Below, in pieces: positions 52,916 through 63,300 of a stretch of DNA of 64,000 nucleotides. Source of the DNA: Akkermansia massiliensis (GTDB lineage Bacteria; Verrucomicrobiota; Verrucomicrobiia; Verrucomicrobiales; Akkermansiaceae); NCBI RefSeq assembly GCF_023516715.1, contig NZ_JAMGSI010000001.1, positions 1,426,001 to 1,490,000 of the forward strand, given 5' to 3'. The notes under the pieces were generated by a model. It was given only the letters and a program-made list of their open reading frames with translations. It had not been told where the DNA came from and did no database searches. The translations under genes were made by a program, and so were the position numbers. Position 1 is the first letter of the stretch. Every line of letters begins with the position of its first letter.

Positions 52916-53599
52916 GAAATAATGGAGTTAGATGTTGAACGAATTCATTGATGGACGCTAGCACGCTGCCTTTTAAGCTGGCAATGGGTAAATTTTGAAA
53001 ATATGGCAAAGAAATACGTGCCACCGGAGAAGAATCCCCTCCCTTTTCCCACGTTGCCATCCGCCTCAAAAACTCACCAAATATCATAACGTTCCCGACG
53101 TGTTTACGTTGCTGGTTTTTGATTCATGGTAGTCGCAACCATTGAACAAACATCATTTCATTACCATGAACAACACTTTCAATATCGGCGCCATGGACAC
53201 CGTCTATCCCTTCATTCCCATGTACCCCAACGGACAGCCCCAGGGCAACTTCCTGGTCAACGGACTCTCCGCTCCCGTCCTTATCCCCAAACGAACTGCT
53301 TCCAACAACACCCGGCACGAATAGTCCGGATACCTCAAGGTCATGGCTCCCGCCACCTGTTTTCTCCACCTTCACGCCCACTCCTCCATCTCCCTTTCCA
53401 TCCCCACCAAGGATCTGGAACTCTCCACGGAGCCGGGTTCAGACGCATGGTATAACCGAACATCATTGCTTATATTAATTTTATTATTTATTTTAAATAT
53501 ATTATATTTTTTATAAGTATTTTATTATATGATGAAGAAAATCAAAATTTGAGTAAATATTATAGCTTGCACTCTTTCTCTTATTTTCATGATTATAGC
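52916..53599. other. 684-bp gap between glycan operon and Rhs island
   Basis: It contains the promoter region of the glycan operon near 52,916-53,100, a short broken reading frame at 53,166-53,459 (listed separately) and a very AT-rich stretch at about 53,470-53,580. No intact gene is supported. The base-composition change marks the edge of the decayed island. Confidence 0.6.
53166..53459 (+). pseudogene. short gene remnant interrupted by an in-frame TAG
   Basis: The frame begins MNNTFNIGAMDTVYPFIPMY, reaches KRTASNNTRHE and stops at TAG (53,322-53,324). It is open again after it (SGYLKVMAPATCFLHLHAHS, then LSIPTKDLELSTEPGSDAW). Codon use is like that of the host genes. The family is not recognised; an Rhs-associated N-terminal part is possible from position. 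Confidence 0.4.
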
Positions 53600-53889
53600 A
53601 TCTTCAATGTGCTGGGTGAAGCCGTGGACGAACGCGGCGCGCTCTCCTGCTCCGGCATGAAAAGCATTCACCGCAGCGCTCCGCCGCTGGACGAGCAATC
53701 CACCAGCACGGAAGTGCTGGAAACGGGCATCAAAGTAATCGACCTCATCTGCCCTTTCGCAAAATCGGCGCCTTCGGCGGCGCGGGGGGGGGGGAACGCA
53801 CCCGTGCAGGGAACGACTTGTACAATGAAATGATAGAATCCGGCGTGATTAACCTGGAAAAGCCGGAGGAATCCAAGGTGGCCCTGGTC
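53600..53889 (+). pseudogene. fragment of ATP synthase beta subunit (atpD) with internal deletion and G11 tract
   Basis: Two AtpD-like blocks are recognisable. The first is [20 protein letters not shown], then [20 protein letters not shown] and [13 protein letters not shown]. The second, in another frame, is [20 protein letters not shown] then [12 protein letters not shown]. Between them the P-loop region is deleted and replaced by IGAFGGAG and eleven consecutive G (53,784-53,794). Three frames are involved, so no functional beta subunit can be made. A full atpD is expected elsewhere. The fragment joins directly to Rhs-repeat sequence at about 53,889. Confidence 0.75.
53784..53794 (+). repeat. 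homopolymer of eleven G
   Basis: The run lies at the junction of the two atpD-like blocks. Tracts of this length are prone to slippage, so its length may vary between cells, or between assemblies. Confidence 0.85.
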
Positions 53890-55859
53890 ATTGATGGTTT
53901 TACAGTGAGCCAGACGAACCATGCGGGCATTCATTCCTCGCAGGAACGCTCCTATACCTCTACAGGCATGATTCTGCATCAGACGGATGCCCGGGGCAAT
54001 GCCACAACGATTGAAACTGACTTAGACGGACGACCAGTCAAATCCACGGATGCAGCCGGCAACGTAACCACCACCAGCTACCTGCCCTGCTGCGATGCTG
54101 TGGCTTCCATCACCGATTCCATGGGAGGTACTACTTGCTATTCCTACGACATCCAGGGAAGAAAGATAGCCGAATACGGCACGTCCCTCCAGCCGGCCAG
54201 TTTCGCCTACGATGAAGCCGATCGTATGGTCTCACTGACTACTTTCAGGGTGGACGAAGGGGACATCATCACTGATCCTTCCGGCCGCGCCGACGGGGAC
54301 ACTACCACCTGGCTCTACGACGAGGCCACGGGAATGGAACTGAAGAAAACCTATGCCGACGGCTCCTGCGTTCTCAGAACCTACGACCAGTTCAACCGTC
54401 CGGAAACCGTCACCAAGGCCAGAGGCATTGTCACGACGTACGCCTATGCTCCATTGACAGGAGAACTTGTCTCCGTCTCCCACAGCGACGATACTCCGGG
54501 ATGGGAGTTCTCCTGCAATCATCTCGGGCAGATGACTTTTATCCGGGACGCCTCCGGCCTCCGGGAACTTTCCCATGACAGTTACGGCAGAATGGTTCGG
54601 GACACTTCCTTTGGAACGGTAGAAAGCAGCCTTCAGGAAGACTTCGACACGTTCGGACGTTCCACCGGCTACCGCCTCATGACCGGAACCCGCACGGTGC
54701 AGCACTCCCATCTTGACTACGATCGGAAAGGTGGCATGATTGGGATGAATCTGGATGGTTTGGCCTCTTCCTTCACTTGGGAATACGATGAAACCAGCGG
54801 CTTCCTCAACCGGCTCACCTACCCCAACGGCATGGTTCGCAGCAACATCTATCTACCATCCCAAGCTCAACCTCGTGGCTTCCATTGGCTATGAGAAGCA
54901 GGGAAATGGAGGCATGGCCGCCGGCCATGAATACCAGTATGATGCCCTGACGCGTCCAGTTCAACGCCGGGACTCCTGGGATGGAACCACTCCTGCCACG
55001 CTAAGAGATTTTACCTACAATAGCCGCAGTGAATTGACTGGAGATCAACTCAGGGAGAGAGGCAGCTACAGCTACCGGTACGACAACATCGGCAACCGCA
55101 AGACTGCACGGGAACTGGAGGAAGAAGTATCCTACAATGCCAACCGGCTCAACCAGTACACGGACATTACCAGAAATACGGAACCATTCATTCCCACTTA
55201 CGATGCAGACGGTAATCAGACCAGGATCAAGACCTCGACAGGCATTTGGAAAGTGAGCTATGATGCCAATGACCGCCCTGTGTTATTTTACTCAAGAAGA
55301 CGGAAGAACCGTGATTACTTGCTCCTACGATTACCAGGGACGCCGCTTTGAGAAAAAAGTAGCAGTTAATGGTTCAACTGTCAGCCATGCATGGTATCTA
55401 TACCAGGGCTATTTGCAAATAGCTGAACTGGATTTGATGCGTCCTTCTTACAGACTTGTGAAGACCTATCTGTGGGATCCTACAGAATCGACTGCTACGC
55501 GCATCCTGATGATGACCAACTGGAAGGAGGATGGAACAAGTGTCAACGAGCATCTTTACTTCATGCATGATATGCTCAAAAACGTCACTTCCATCTTCGA
55601 CTGTAAGCAGACGCGAAGGGCGCGCTATGAATATGCCTCCCTTGGAGCCCTAATCACGGCGCAGGGCGACAGGGCTCAGGAAAACAAGTTCAGGTTTTCC
55701 TGCGAGTTCATGGACGACGAGCTTGGCCTGATCTACTACAATTACCGCTACCTGAATCCTACAGATGGCAGGTGGATTAACAGGGATCTTATTCGGGAAT
55801 ACGGAGGACGAAACTTATATGGATTTATCAAAAATAGAATTTTTAAACAACTTGATTAA
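53890..55859 (+). pseudogene. Rhs core remnant with two frameshifts and a terminal nonsense codon
   Basis: YD-repeat signatures run throughout: [55 protein letters not shown] then GGRNLYGFIKN. The first frame ends at TGA about 54,892 because of an ATCT duplication (54,847-54,854); removing one unit restores NIYHPKLN. A second shift lies in TTTT at 55,286-55,289, where three T would read VLFTQEDGRTV. The frame then ends at TAA (55,857-55,859), directly upstream of an in-frame toxin domain. A functional full-length Rhs cannot be made as sequenced. Confidence 0.82.
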
Positions 55860-55937
55860 CTTGGTCTATATATATTAATTAATGCTACTGAATCTGTAAA
55901 ATACATATATCATGATGGACTGGTTTTTCCTTCAAAT

Positions 55938-56618
55938 TTGTCAGATGCCTATGAAGGAACAATAGGTCATTGTCCAAAATGCGGATGTGTGTTAGTATGG
56001 ATCCATGGTTATAATACTACTCTAGCAGAAGCGATGACAAGATTTGAAGTGGTTGAAAAAGCTTATAAGAGTTCGGAAGGAAAATGCGATGTTTATGGGT
56101 TTGCGTGGAACGGGAATCCTGGTGCTTCAAACTTTAAAGACGCGGTAAAAGGTTCTAGATTTACAGGATCAGGTGCATTTTCTCATTTTCTTAGAGATTT
56201 AAAAGCCAAATGTCCTAACATAAAAGTACATATCGGAACTCATAGCTTAGGAGCTGGAGTAGCTCTTGAAGCATTGGCTCATGGGGAAGATATCGGCAAT
56301 ATAGGCAATGTTTTCTTGGCCAATCCTGCAGTTGACAATGAGTCTCTGGAACCAGGAGAAGAATTTGAAAAAGCTCCTGCTAATGCTGATTCTATTCATT
56401 TAGCAATCAGCAAAGAAGATGATATTTTAGAATTCGTTTATCCACTTTCTGAATTCAATGTGGCTCTGGGAGAGAATGGCCCAGATCATCCCGAAAATGT
56501 GCCAGCAAATGTAATAACTCATGATTTTACGAATGACTTTGGCGACAACCATGGCGCTGTTTATATCCCTTCTAATAATTCGAATTTTTGGAATATAGCC
56601 AGCGGATTATTTAAATGA
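55938..56618 (+). CDS. alpha/beta-hydrolase (lipase-like) Rhs-tip toxin domain
   Basis: 226 residues from a TTG at 55,938; the same frame is open back to 55,860, just past the Rhs nonsense codon. The hydrolase features are VWIHGYNTT (oxyanion region), the nucleophile elbow GTHSLGAG (S103), aspartates in SKEDD (161-162) and a histidine in GDNHGAVY (H205). This fits a DUF900-type or lipase effector. Without the Rhs frame it may not be delivered; the domain itself looks intact. It is AT-rich relative to the Rhs core, as polymorphic toxin tips often are. Confidence 0.68.
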   Translation: MSDAYEGTIGHCPKCGCVLVWIHGYNTTLAEAMTRFEVVEKAYKSSEGKCDVYGFAWNGNPGASNFKDAVKGSRFTGSGAFSHFLRDLKAKCPNIKVHIGTHSLGAGVALEALAHGEDIGNIGNVFLANPAVDNESLEPGEEFEKAPANADSIHLAISKEDDILEFVYPLSEFNVALGENGPDHPENVPANVITHDFTNDFGDNHGAVYIPSNNSNFWNIASGLFK

Positions 56619-56663
56619 TGAATAAATTACGCATTTCTCATAATTTAATTATGCTAGTTTTCT

Positions 56664-57317
56664 ATGAAAATAAAAAAAATGAACAATAAATTGGGAATAG
56701 TAAAATTTCTGGTTGGAGTTAGTATATTTATAATTACATTATTCATATTTTTTCCTCTTCCGTTGGTTTATACCTGTCTTTATATCAAATATAGCGTAAA
56801 TCCATCCGACATAACCCCAGAAGTTTTTGAAAAAACAGTTGATAAGAAACCAAAAGATTTACATAGCTTGTTAAGCATTTTTCGTAAGAAAAGCACATCC
56901 ATGAATCAATATCTTTCTAAAATGAAAAATATTGATGAAATCCGCGATGACTTAAAGAAAGGAATGCCATACCTAATGAATAAGGTTAAATTTGATAAAA
57001 TTAATTGGTTTTTTAGTGAAAAAGATAAAGAAAAAGTAAAATATATATACGACATCCCCCTCTTCTCAACATGGTCTCAAGCAGAGGGAATGGGTAATTA
57101 TGATGCAGTTGGTTACTTTTTTCTTGATGATGAATTGAAAATTCTAGGATGGAGTATAGGATGTATGATATTAGGTTCCCAATATCTTGAGGGAAGAGCC
57201 ACGCCTGATATTTATAAAGTGCATCCAAGTTATATGATTCCGATACATATTTTTAATCCCAATGATTCTTTATTGAAGGCAGAAGAGTTATCCAAATTTG
57301 CTTGTTGTGTTAAATGA
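56664..57317 (+). CDS. membrane-anchored candidate immunity protein for the hydrolase toxin
   Basis: 217 residues. A transmembrane segment at about 12-40 (IVKFLVGVSIFIITLFIFFP) is followed by a soluble alpha/beta domain (YDIPLFSTWSQAEGMGNYDA). It is AT-rich like the toxin and starts 45 bases after it on the same strand. A membrane-tethered partner fits protection against a lipase-type toxin. The assignment rests on position and composition; no family is recognised. Confidence 0.5.
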   Translation: MKIKKMNNKLGIVKFLVGVSIFIITLFIFFPLPLVYTCLYIKYSVNPSDITPEVFEKTVDKKPKDLHSLLSIFRKKSTSMNQYLSKMKNIDEIRDDLKKGMPYLMNKVKFDKINWFFSEKDKEKVKYIYDIPLFSTWSQAEGMGNYDAVGYFFLDDELKILGWSIGCMILGSQYLEGRATPDIYKVHPSYMIPIHIFNPNDSLLKAEELSKFACCVK

Positions 57318-57477
57318 AAATTAAAGAAATATCATTCTGTAAAAGCTGTTTACAAATCATAAAATATTATTTACCTATTTTAAATATAACAAAAAATCTA
57401 TGCATGATTCTTGTTTTTTTCATAAAAATCATCCACATGAACTTTAAAAACTACAAGTATATCATAAATTATTTAAC

Positions 57478-58002
57478 ATGAAAACTAATATTATATTCCT
57501 TTCGATTTTTTTAGCATTAAACTTATTAGGATCTTGTACATCCATAACCCCCAAAAAAGAAGAAACAAGAAATCCCTATATTCCACCTTATTATCTACAT
57601 TACAATACTCCTGCCTACATTGTAGGAAAAGATATGATTAGAAATTCATTACAATCATACTGGGATTTGTCGTCAAACATGACTCCACAACCAAATCTTA
57701 ATCCGTATGATAAAAAATGGAATGGAAGCGAAGCAGCCCTTATGTTAGCGGCAGCTATCGGGGATATTGATACCATGAAGAAATTACTCGAATTAGGGGC
57801 TGATATTAATGTTGCTTCAAATGAAATGAAGCTACCCTCTATGACCTTTCCCTACAAAGAAACTGCCTTACATTATGCTGCTCGTACAGGACAAATAAGT
57901 GCCTACAATTTTCTGATTAAACAAGGAGCTAACCAGAATTTGAAAAATACTGACAGAAAAACAGCCAAGCAATTACTGGAGGCTAAATTAAAAAATAATT
58001 AA
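57478..58002 (+). CDS. ankyrin-repeat lipoprotein
   Basis: 174 residues. The signal peptide KTNIIFLSIFLALNLLGSC ends at a lipobox with Cys20. Two ankyrin repeats follow: EAALMLAAAIGDIDTMKKLL then ELGADINVAS, and ETALHYAARTGQISAYNFLI. Ankyrin lipoproteins often serve as periplasmic immunity proteins next to toxin loci; a partner here would be the hydrolase. Gene spacing (160 bases) is wider than in a tight operon. Confidence 0.65.
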   Translation: MKTNIIFLSIFLALNLLGSCTSITPKKEETRNPYIPPYYLHYNTPAYIVGKDMIRNSLQSYWDLSSNMTPQPNLNPYDKKWNGSEAALMLAAAIGDIDTMKKLLELGADINVASNEMKLPSMTFPYKETALHYAARTGQISAYNFLIKQGANQNLKNTDRKTAKQLLEAKLKNN

Positions 58003-58022
58003 AATTATCCTGTCTCTTCGGA

Positions 58023-59051
58023 ATGAAATTTATAATAAAATGGATAAAAAATAATAAGAAAATCAGTTTCTCTATTATAGCATTATTGGCTTTGCTCATC
58101 TTTGTCCTTTATCCTGGCAATGATATTACATGCCTGGACATAGTACCCCCTGCGACAGCCAATGTTCAATCTGCCCAGGCCGGAGATGTGTTAAAAATGG
58201 ATATTCCCCATTCGGAACACAAGCTCACCTTGATTTTCATTCCAAAAGGAAGTTACCCAATTACAAAATCTGGCCATCGTACGGAAATTACTTATCCCTA
58301 CTGGCTGGGGAAGTACGAAATCACACAGGAGGAATGGGAAAAGATGATGGGATGGATCCCGATTCCGGAATTGGAAGACAGATGGACCATCACAACGGGC
58401 GCACGGTACCCCATGTGCCAGGTATCCTATGATGAATGCCTGGATTTTTGTGATCGATTAACCGAGATTGCACGACAACAGGGGATTCTTCCGGAAGGAT
58501 ATTGCTTTTCCCTGCCTACGGAGGCACAGTGGGAATTAGCCTATTCCTGCGGCAAGGAAATCGTTCTTCCCGATAATCTTGAGAAAGTAGCATGGATGGA
58601 TTTTCACGATGCCAATACAGGGGCCTATCCTGTGGGACAAAAAGAACCCAATGCATGGGGGTTTCATGACATGTTGGGCAATGTATGGGAGTTATGTGCG
58701 GATTTTTATCATTCTCATCGTTTGCATGGCCGCAATCCCGTCAACTGGAAAACGGATACCGGCAATTTATCAACCGATACTGGTTTATCAGTCACCTCCC
58801 TCGGGGGAGGAGTGTTTTCTTTCATACCTGATAATGAGAAAGAGATACCTCGTGAAAGATATCATGCTGATTCAAGAAGAGCCAGTACCGGATTGAGAGT
58901 AGCGTTAGTCCCGGTTCAGCAACATCAATTACTGAAAAAAAGGTTAAAACACTTACACCCTGTTCCGGATTGGTTGATGGACATTAGGTACTCATTTGAA
59001 CTAATCTACATGTATATGAAAACATATTGGAAGACTTTAACGAATTTATGA
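58023..59051 (+). CDS. membrane-anchored formylglycine-generating-enzyme-like (SUMF1/FGE) protein
   Basis: 342 residues. An N-terminal anchor (ISFSIIALLALLIFVLYPG) is followed by an FGE-sulfatase fold with FIPKGSYPI, YWLGKYEITQEEWEKMMG, FSLPTEAQWELAYSCG and NAWGFHDMLGNVWELCADFY. These are the family's typical strand motifs, but the two active-site cysteines of true FGE are not evident at the expected positions. Many such proteins are binding or structural, so enzymatic activity is uncertain. It closes the AT-rich toxin island. Confidence 0.75.
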   Translation: MKFIIKWIKNNKKISFSIIALLALLIFVLYPGNDITCLDIVPPATANVQSAQAGDVLKMDIPHSEHKLTLIFIPKGSYPITKSGHRTEITYPYWLGKYEITQEEWEKMMGWIPIPELEDRWTITTGARYPMCQVSYDECLDFCDRLTEIARQQGILPEGYCFSLPTEAQWELAYSCGKEIVLPDNLEKVAWMDFHDANTGAYPVGQKEPNAWGFHDMLGNVWELCADFYHSHRLHGRNPVNWKTDTGNLSTDTGLSVTSLGGGVFSFIPDNEKEIPRERYHADSRRASTGLRVALVPVQQHQLLKKRLKHLHPVPDWLMDIRYSFELIYMYMKTYWKTLTNL

Positions 59052-59481
59052 TCATTTGAAAAATATTCCTGTTTTTGTTTTGGACTATTTCCCAAATGCC
59101 GTACCAGTTTAACAGCCAAGCTTGGCGATTGTCGTTTTCAGACGCAGGAAATGCCAGTACATTGTAACACGGATAGTGTTCGGTTTGACAGCAGCGAACG
59201 AGCCGGCTCCTATTTCCGGCAAATCTGTTTCCCTTGCGCTCTGTGAATGCACTGGTTAACGAATTTCTCGCAGTCTTTCACAGCAGCAGCACTCTGGAAG
59301 GAAGTTAGCCTGCGGTCATCTGGGGCGGTAAGACGCCTACAAAACTAGAGAAATCTTTACGATGCCTACGAGAAGGGCGCTGCCATCCTGTCTTTTCAGA
59401 GAGGACTCATCAGAATAGCGTGAGGAAGAGGATTTTCGGAAATTCCCATCATCTTATTGCACGCTGCATTACCGGCGCTGA
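59052..59481. other. 430-bp gap without recognisable genes
   Basis: Short open stretches occur on both strands but none shows a motif, signal peptide or ribosome site. The sequence may be a decayed remnant at the end of the toxin island. Confidence 0.5.
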
Positions 59482-59991
59482 TCACTTGATTTCCTTCTGC
59501 ATGTAAACAATGTCAAAGGTGCGGCCCAGTTTAAAGCCGATGTTTTTCAGGCGCCCGGCATGGATAAAGCCCTGGCTAGCGTGAAAGGACATGCTTTGTT
59601 CGTTTTCAGAGGATATTTCCGCAATGATGTGGCGGATGCCCTGCTTCACGGCATCCTCTTCCAGACGGCCCAGGCACATCCGGCCAATGCCCCGGCCAAG
59701 ATGGGAGGGAGCAATGAAGTAAGTGACGGTGGCCGTTTCCCGGAATGTGGGTACAGGCTTATACGCACTCAGGAAGCAGAAGCCCACTACTTCCCCGGTC
59801 CGGCAGTCCACCACGGCATACGCCGGATAACCTTTCACGCGTTCCAGAATATGGGGATAAAAGGATTCCGGCAGTTCCGCATCCGAGAAAGCAGCCGTTC
59901 CGTTCATCACGTAATGGTTGAAGATACGGATGACGGCCTCCCGGTGGGAGTCTGCCAACGGTTCAAATACTATTTTTTCCACCATATTCAT
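59482..59991 (-). CDS. GNAT acetyltransferase, phosphinothricin-acetyltransferase-like
   Basis: 169 residues. The core is VTYFIAPSHLGRGIGRMCL (acetyl-CoA pyrophosphate loop R/Q-x-x-G-x-G/A), with an N-terminal HYVMNGTAAFSDAEL stretch typical of the PAT/Pat-like group. The C-terminus has SENEQSMSFHASQGFIHAG. It probably acetylates a small amine; the substrate is unknown. Transcribed alone, divergent from the toxin island. Confidence 0.8.
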   Translation of the reverse strand: MNMVEKIVFEPLADSHREAVIRIFNHYVMNGTAAFSDAELPESFYPHILERVKGYPAYAVVDCRTGEVVGFCFLSAYKPVPTFRETATVTYFIAPSHLGRGIGRMCLGRLEEDAVKQGIRHIIAEISSENEQSMSFHASQGFIHAGRLKNIGFKLGRTFDIVYMQKEIK

Positions 59992-60136
59992 TGCTTATTG
60001 TTTCACCGCAGTGCAAAGATTTTCTAAAGAATGGCTTTCATGCCTTTACATCCGTTCCCGCCTGCCTCTCCGGTATTTGCCAACCACTGCCGCAGGAATA
60101 AAAGGGCTTATGCGGAACACAGCCTTGCACTTCCTT

Positions 60137-60264
60137 TAAGACATTTCCAGCAGTAATTCCGTTCCGCCATTTTCAGAATAGCTGATTTTTCCTTTAAAAG
60201 CATTTCGGCGCCCTGTGACCAGGCCAACGCCCGCCGTCAGCCTCCATCCGGTCCTTTTCTCCAT
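60137..60264 (-). CDS. possible 42-codon reading frame after uvrA (C-terminal remnant?)
   Basis: The frame MEKRTGWRLTAGVGLVTGRR then NAFKGKISYSENGGTELLLE ends at TAA 60,137. The end resembles the G-T-rich finish of a kinase-type ATPase domain but is too short to assign. It lies just beyond the uvrA terminator. The surrounding 60,000-60,327 region shows nothing else. Confidence 0.25.
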
Positions 60265-60265
60265 A

Positions 60266-60300
60266 TAAAAGGACCGTTCCAGTAATTCCGGAACGGTCCT
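60266..60300 (-). terminator. intrinsic terminator after uvrA
   Basis: AGGACCGTTCC pairs with GGAACGGTCCT around nine bases, followed by TTTTAT on the minus strand. It lies about 27 bases beyond the uvrA stop. Confidence 0.82.
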
Positions 60301-60327
60301 GAAAGACAAGGTTTTTGTTTTAACGGG

Positions 60328-63300
60328 TTACACGCTGTCCGGTTCCAGCTCCCGGCGGATGTATTCCGCCGTGGGGGAGTTCTTTTTGGCTATCTGCTCC
60401 GGGGTTCCTTCCGCCACGATGGTTCCTCCGGCTTCACCGGGGCCGGGGCCCATGTCGATGATGTAGTCCGCCTCCGCCATGATTTCCGTGTTGTGTTCGA
60501 TGACGATGACCGTGTTTCCCTGGTCCGCCAGACGGTGCAGCACATCGATGAGCAGCCGCACGTCTCGCGGATGCAGGCCGATGGAAGGTTCTTCAATGAG
60601 GTACAGGTCGCCAGGCAGTTCCTTGCCCTTCATCAGGGCGTTCCGGCTGACGCGCCGCCCCTTGATGAGCTCCGTCACCAGCTTGAGCCGCTGGGCTTCC
60701 CCGCCGGAGAGCGTATTGGAAGCCTGCCCCAAGGTCAGGTAGCCCAGGCCGGTTTCCGCCAGCAGTTTGAGCGGGTCTGAGATGCGGGGCTGGCTTTCAA
60801 AGAATTCCGCCGCTTCCGCAAAGTCCATCTGGAGCACGTCCGCAATGGTTTTCCCCTTGTACCTCACGGTCAGGGTGGCGGCGTTGTAGCGCTTGCCCCG
60901 GCAGGTTTCACACGGCACGTAGCAGGGGGGCAGAAAGTCCATTTCCAGCTTTTGCATGCCCGTGCCCTTGCAGGATTCACAGTTACCCTGCCCCGTGTTG
61001 AAGGAAAAGCGGCCGCGGTCGAAGCCCAGTCTGCGGGCGTCCGCCGTTTGCGCGAACAGGGTCCGGATGTCGTCCAAAAAGCCCACATAGGTGGCGGGCG
61101 TAGAACGGGGCGTCTTGCCGATGGGGCTTTGGTCCACGCCGTACACCATGCGCAGCGTGTCAAACCCGGAGGAGGTTTTCCACAGCTTTTTCTGGTCCCG
61201 AGTGAGCTTGTCGCCGATGGCCTGGCGCGCCGCCAGCCGGATGGTTCCCGTCATCAGGGAGGTTTTCCCCGCGCCGGATACGCCGGTGAGCACCGTCAGC
61301 CGCCCCTTGGGAATGGCCGCATTCACGTCCTTCAGGTTGTGCAGGCGGCAGCCCTCCACCCGCAGCCACGCGGTTTCATCTTTTCTGGCCGGAACCCTGC
61401 GCCTTTTCCCGCGGTAGGGATGGCGCGGCTTATGATGCAGGGCCGCGCCCGTGACGGAGTCCGGCATGGCTGCCAGTTCCTCAAAGGTGCCCTGAGCCAT
61501 AATCCTGCCGCCATGGATGCCGGCTCCCGGCCCCATGTCCACAATGTGGTCCGCACGCTTCATGGTGTCTTCATCATGTTCCACGACCAGCAGGGTATTG
61601 CCCCGGCGCTTGAGTTCATCCAGTGTACCCAGCAGCAGTTCGTTGTCCCGCGGATGCAGGCCGATGGTGGGTTCATCCAGCACGTAAAGCACGCCGCGCA
61701 GGTGGGAGCCCAGCTGGGATGCCAGGCGGATGCGCTGGGTTTCCCCGCCGGAAAGCGTCGTGGCGCTGCGGTCCAGGGAGAGGTAGCCCAGCCCCACCCG
61801 CTGGAGGAAGTTGAGGCGCTGCGTGATTTCCGCCACCACGTCACGGGCAATGAGAGCTTCCTCCCGTTCAAATTTCCATCCTTTGACCAGTTCCGCGGCG
61901 GCTACGGCAGGCAGGGAGGCGATTTCACCGGGAGTCACTCCCTGAAGCCGCACGGCGCGCGCAAATTCATTCAAACGCACTCCCTGGCAGGCGGGGCAGA
62001 TTTTCACCCCTTTGTCATCGTCCGCCTGCCGCGCCAGTTCCTTGTCATATTTCAGTTCGGCTTCCAGCAGAGATTGCGCCTGGTCTTCCTTCATCTTTCC
62101 CTTGCCCACGATGCCATGCCCGCGGCACACAGGGCACCACCCGCGTGGAGAGTTGAAGGAGAACGTGTACGGTTCCAGTTCCGGGAAAGATTGCCCGCAG
62201 GAGGCGCACGCAAGCTTGGTCCCCATCAACTCCGGCCGGCTGGAACCGGGCGGAAGCACTTGCAGGAAACCTTCCCCCATTTCCAGCGCGGCATGCACCG
62301 CTCCGGCAAGTTTTTCCGGGGTCCAGGAGGCCTCCGGACGTGAAACGACCAGGTCCAGGTCATGGCTGGAATAACGGTCCAGCGGCTGGAATCCGCTCAA
62401 CGGAACCAATTTGCCATCCACCCACATTTCCTCATATCCCTTTCCTTCCGCCCAGCGGGCCAGGTCCGCGTAATGCCCCTTGCGTCCCCTGACGAGGGGA
62501 GCCAGCAAGGCCAGACTGCCGTGTTTTTTCAGCTGCCGCACCACCAGCTCCACCACTTCGGATTCCGATCTTTTGCCCACCGGCACGCCGCACTGCGGGC
62601 AGTAGGCCTGCCCCAGCTTGGCATATAGCAGACGCATGAATTGCCAGATTTCCGTCACGGTGCCCACAGTGGATTTGGTGCCGCCGCGGGACATGTTCTG
62701 TTCAATGGCCACCGTGGGGGGCAATCCGGTCAAGCGGTCAATGTCAGGGCTTTCCAGTTGTTCCGTGAATTGCCGGGCGTACGGGGACATGACGTCCATG
62801 AAACGCCGCTGCCCTTCCGCAAAAAAGATGTCGAAGGCCAGGGAGCTTTTCCCGGAGCCGGAGAGCCCGGTCAGCACGGTCATTTCTCCGCGCGGCACGT
62901 CCAGGTCCACGTTTTTCAGGTTATGGTGGCGCGCTCCCCGCAGGGCCATCACGCCTTCCGGTATGTCCACGTCAGCGGATTCCGGCATAGCGGCGTCCGC
63001 CGGATCGTAAACGGAAGGGCGCCCTTCCAGCACATCCCGGAGGTATTTGCCCGTATATCCCTTCCCGGAGGCTACAATTTCCTCCGGCGTTCCCGTGGCT
63101 ACCACATGGCCGCCGCCTGCGCCGCCTTCCGGCCCCAGGTCGATCACGTAGTCCGCGGATTTGATGAATTCCGGGTTGTGCTCGATGACCAGCAGGGTGT
63201 GCCCCTGCTCCACCAGTTCCCGGAACACGGCCAGCAGAATTTCAATATCGGCAAAGTGAAGTCCCGTTCCCGGCTCGTCCAGAATCAGCATCTTGGGGCT

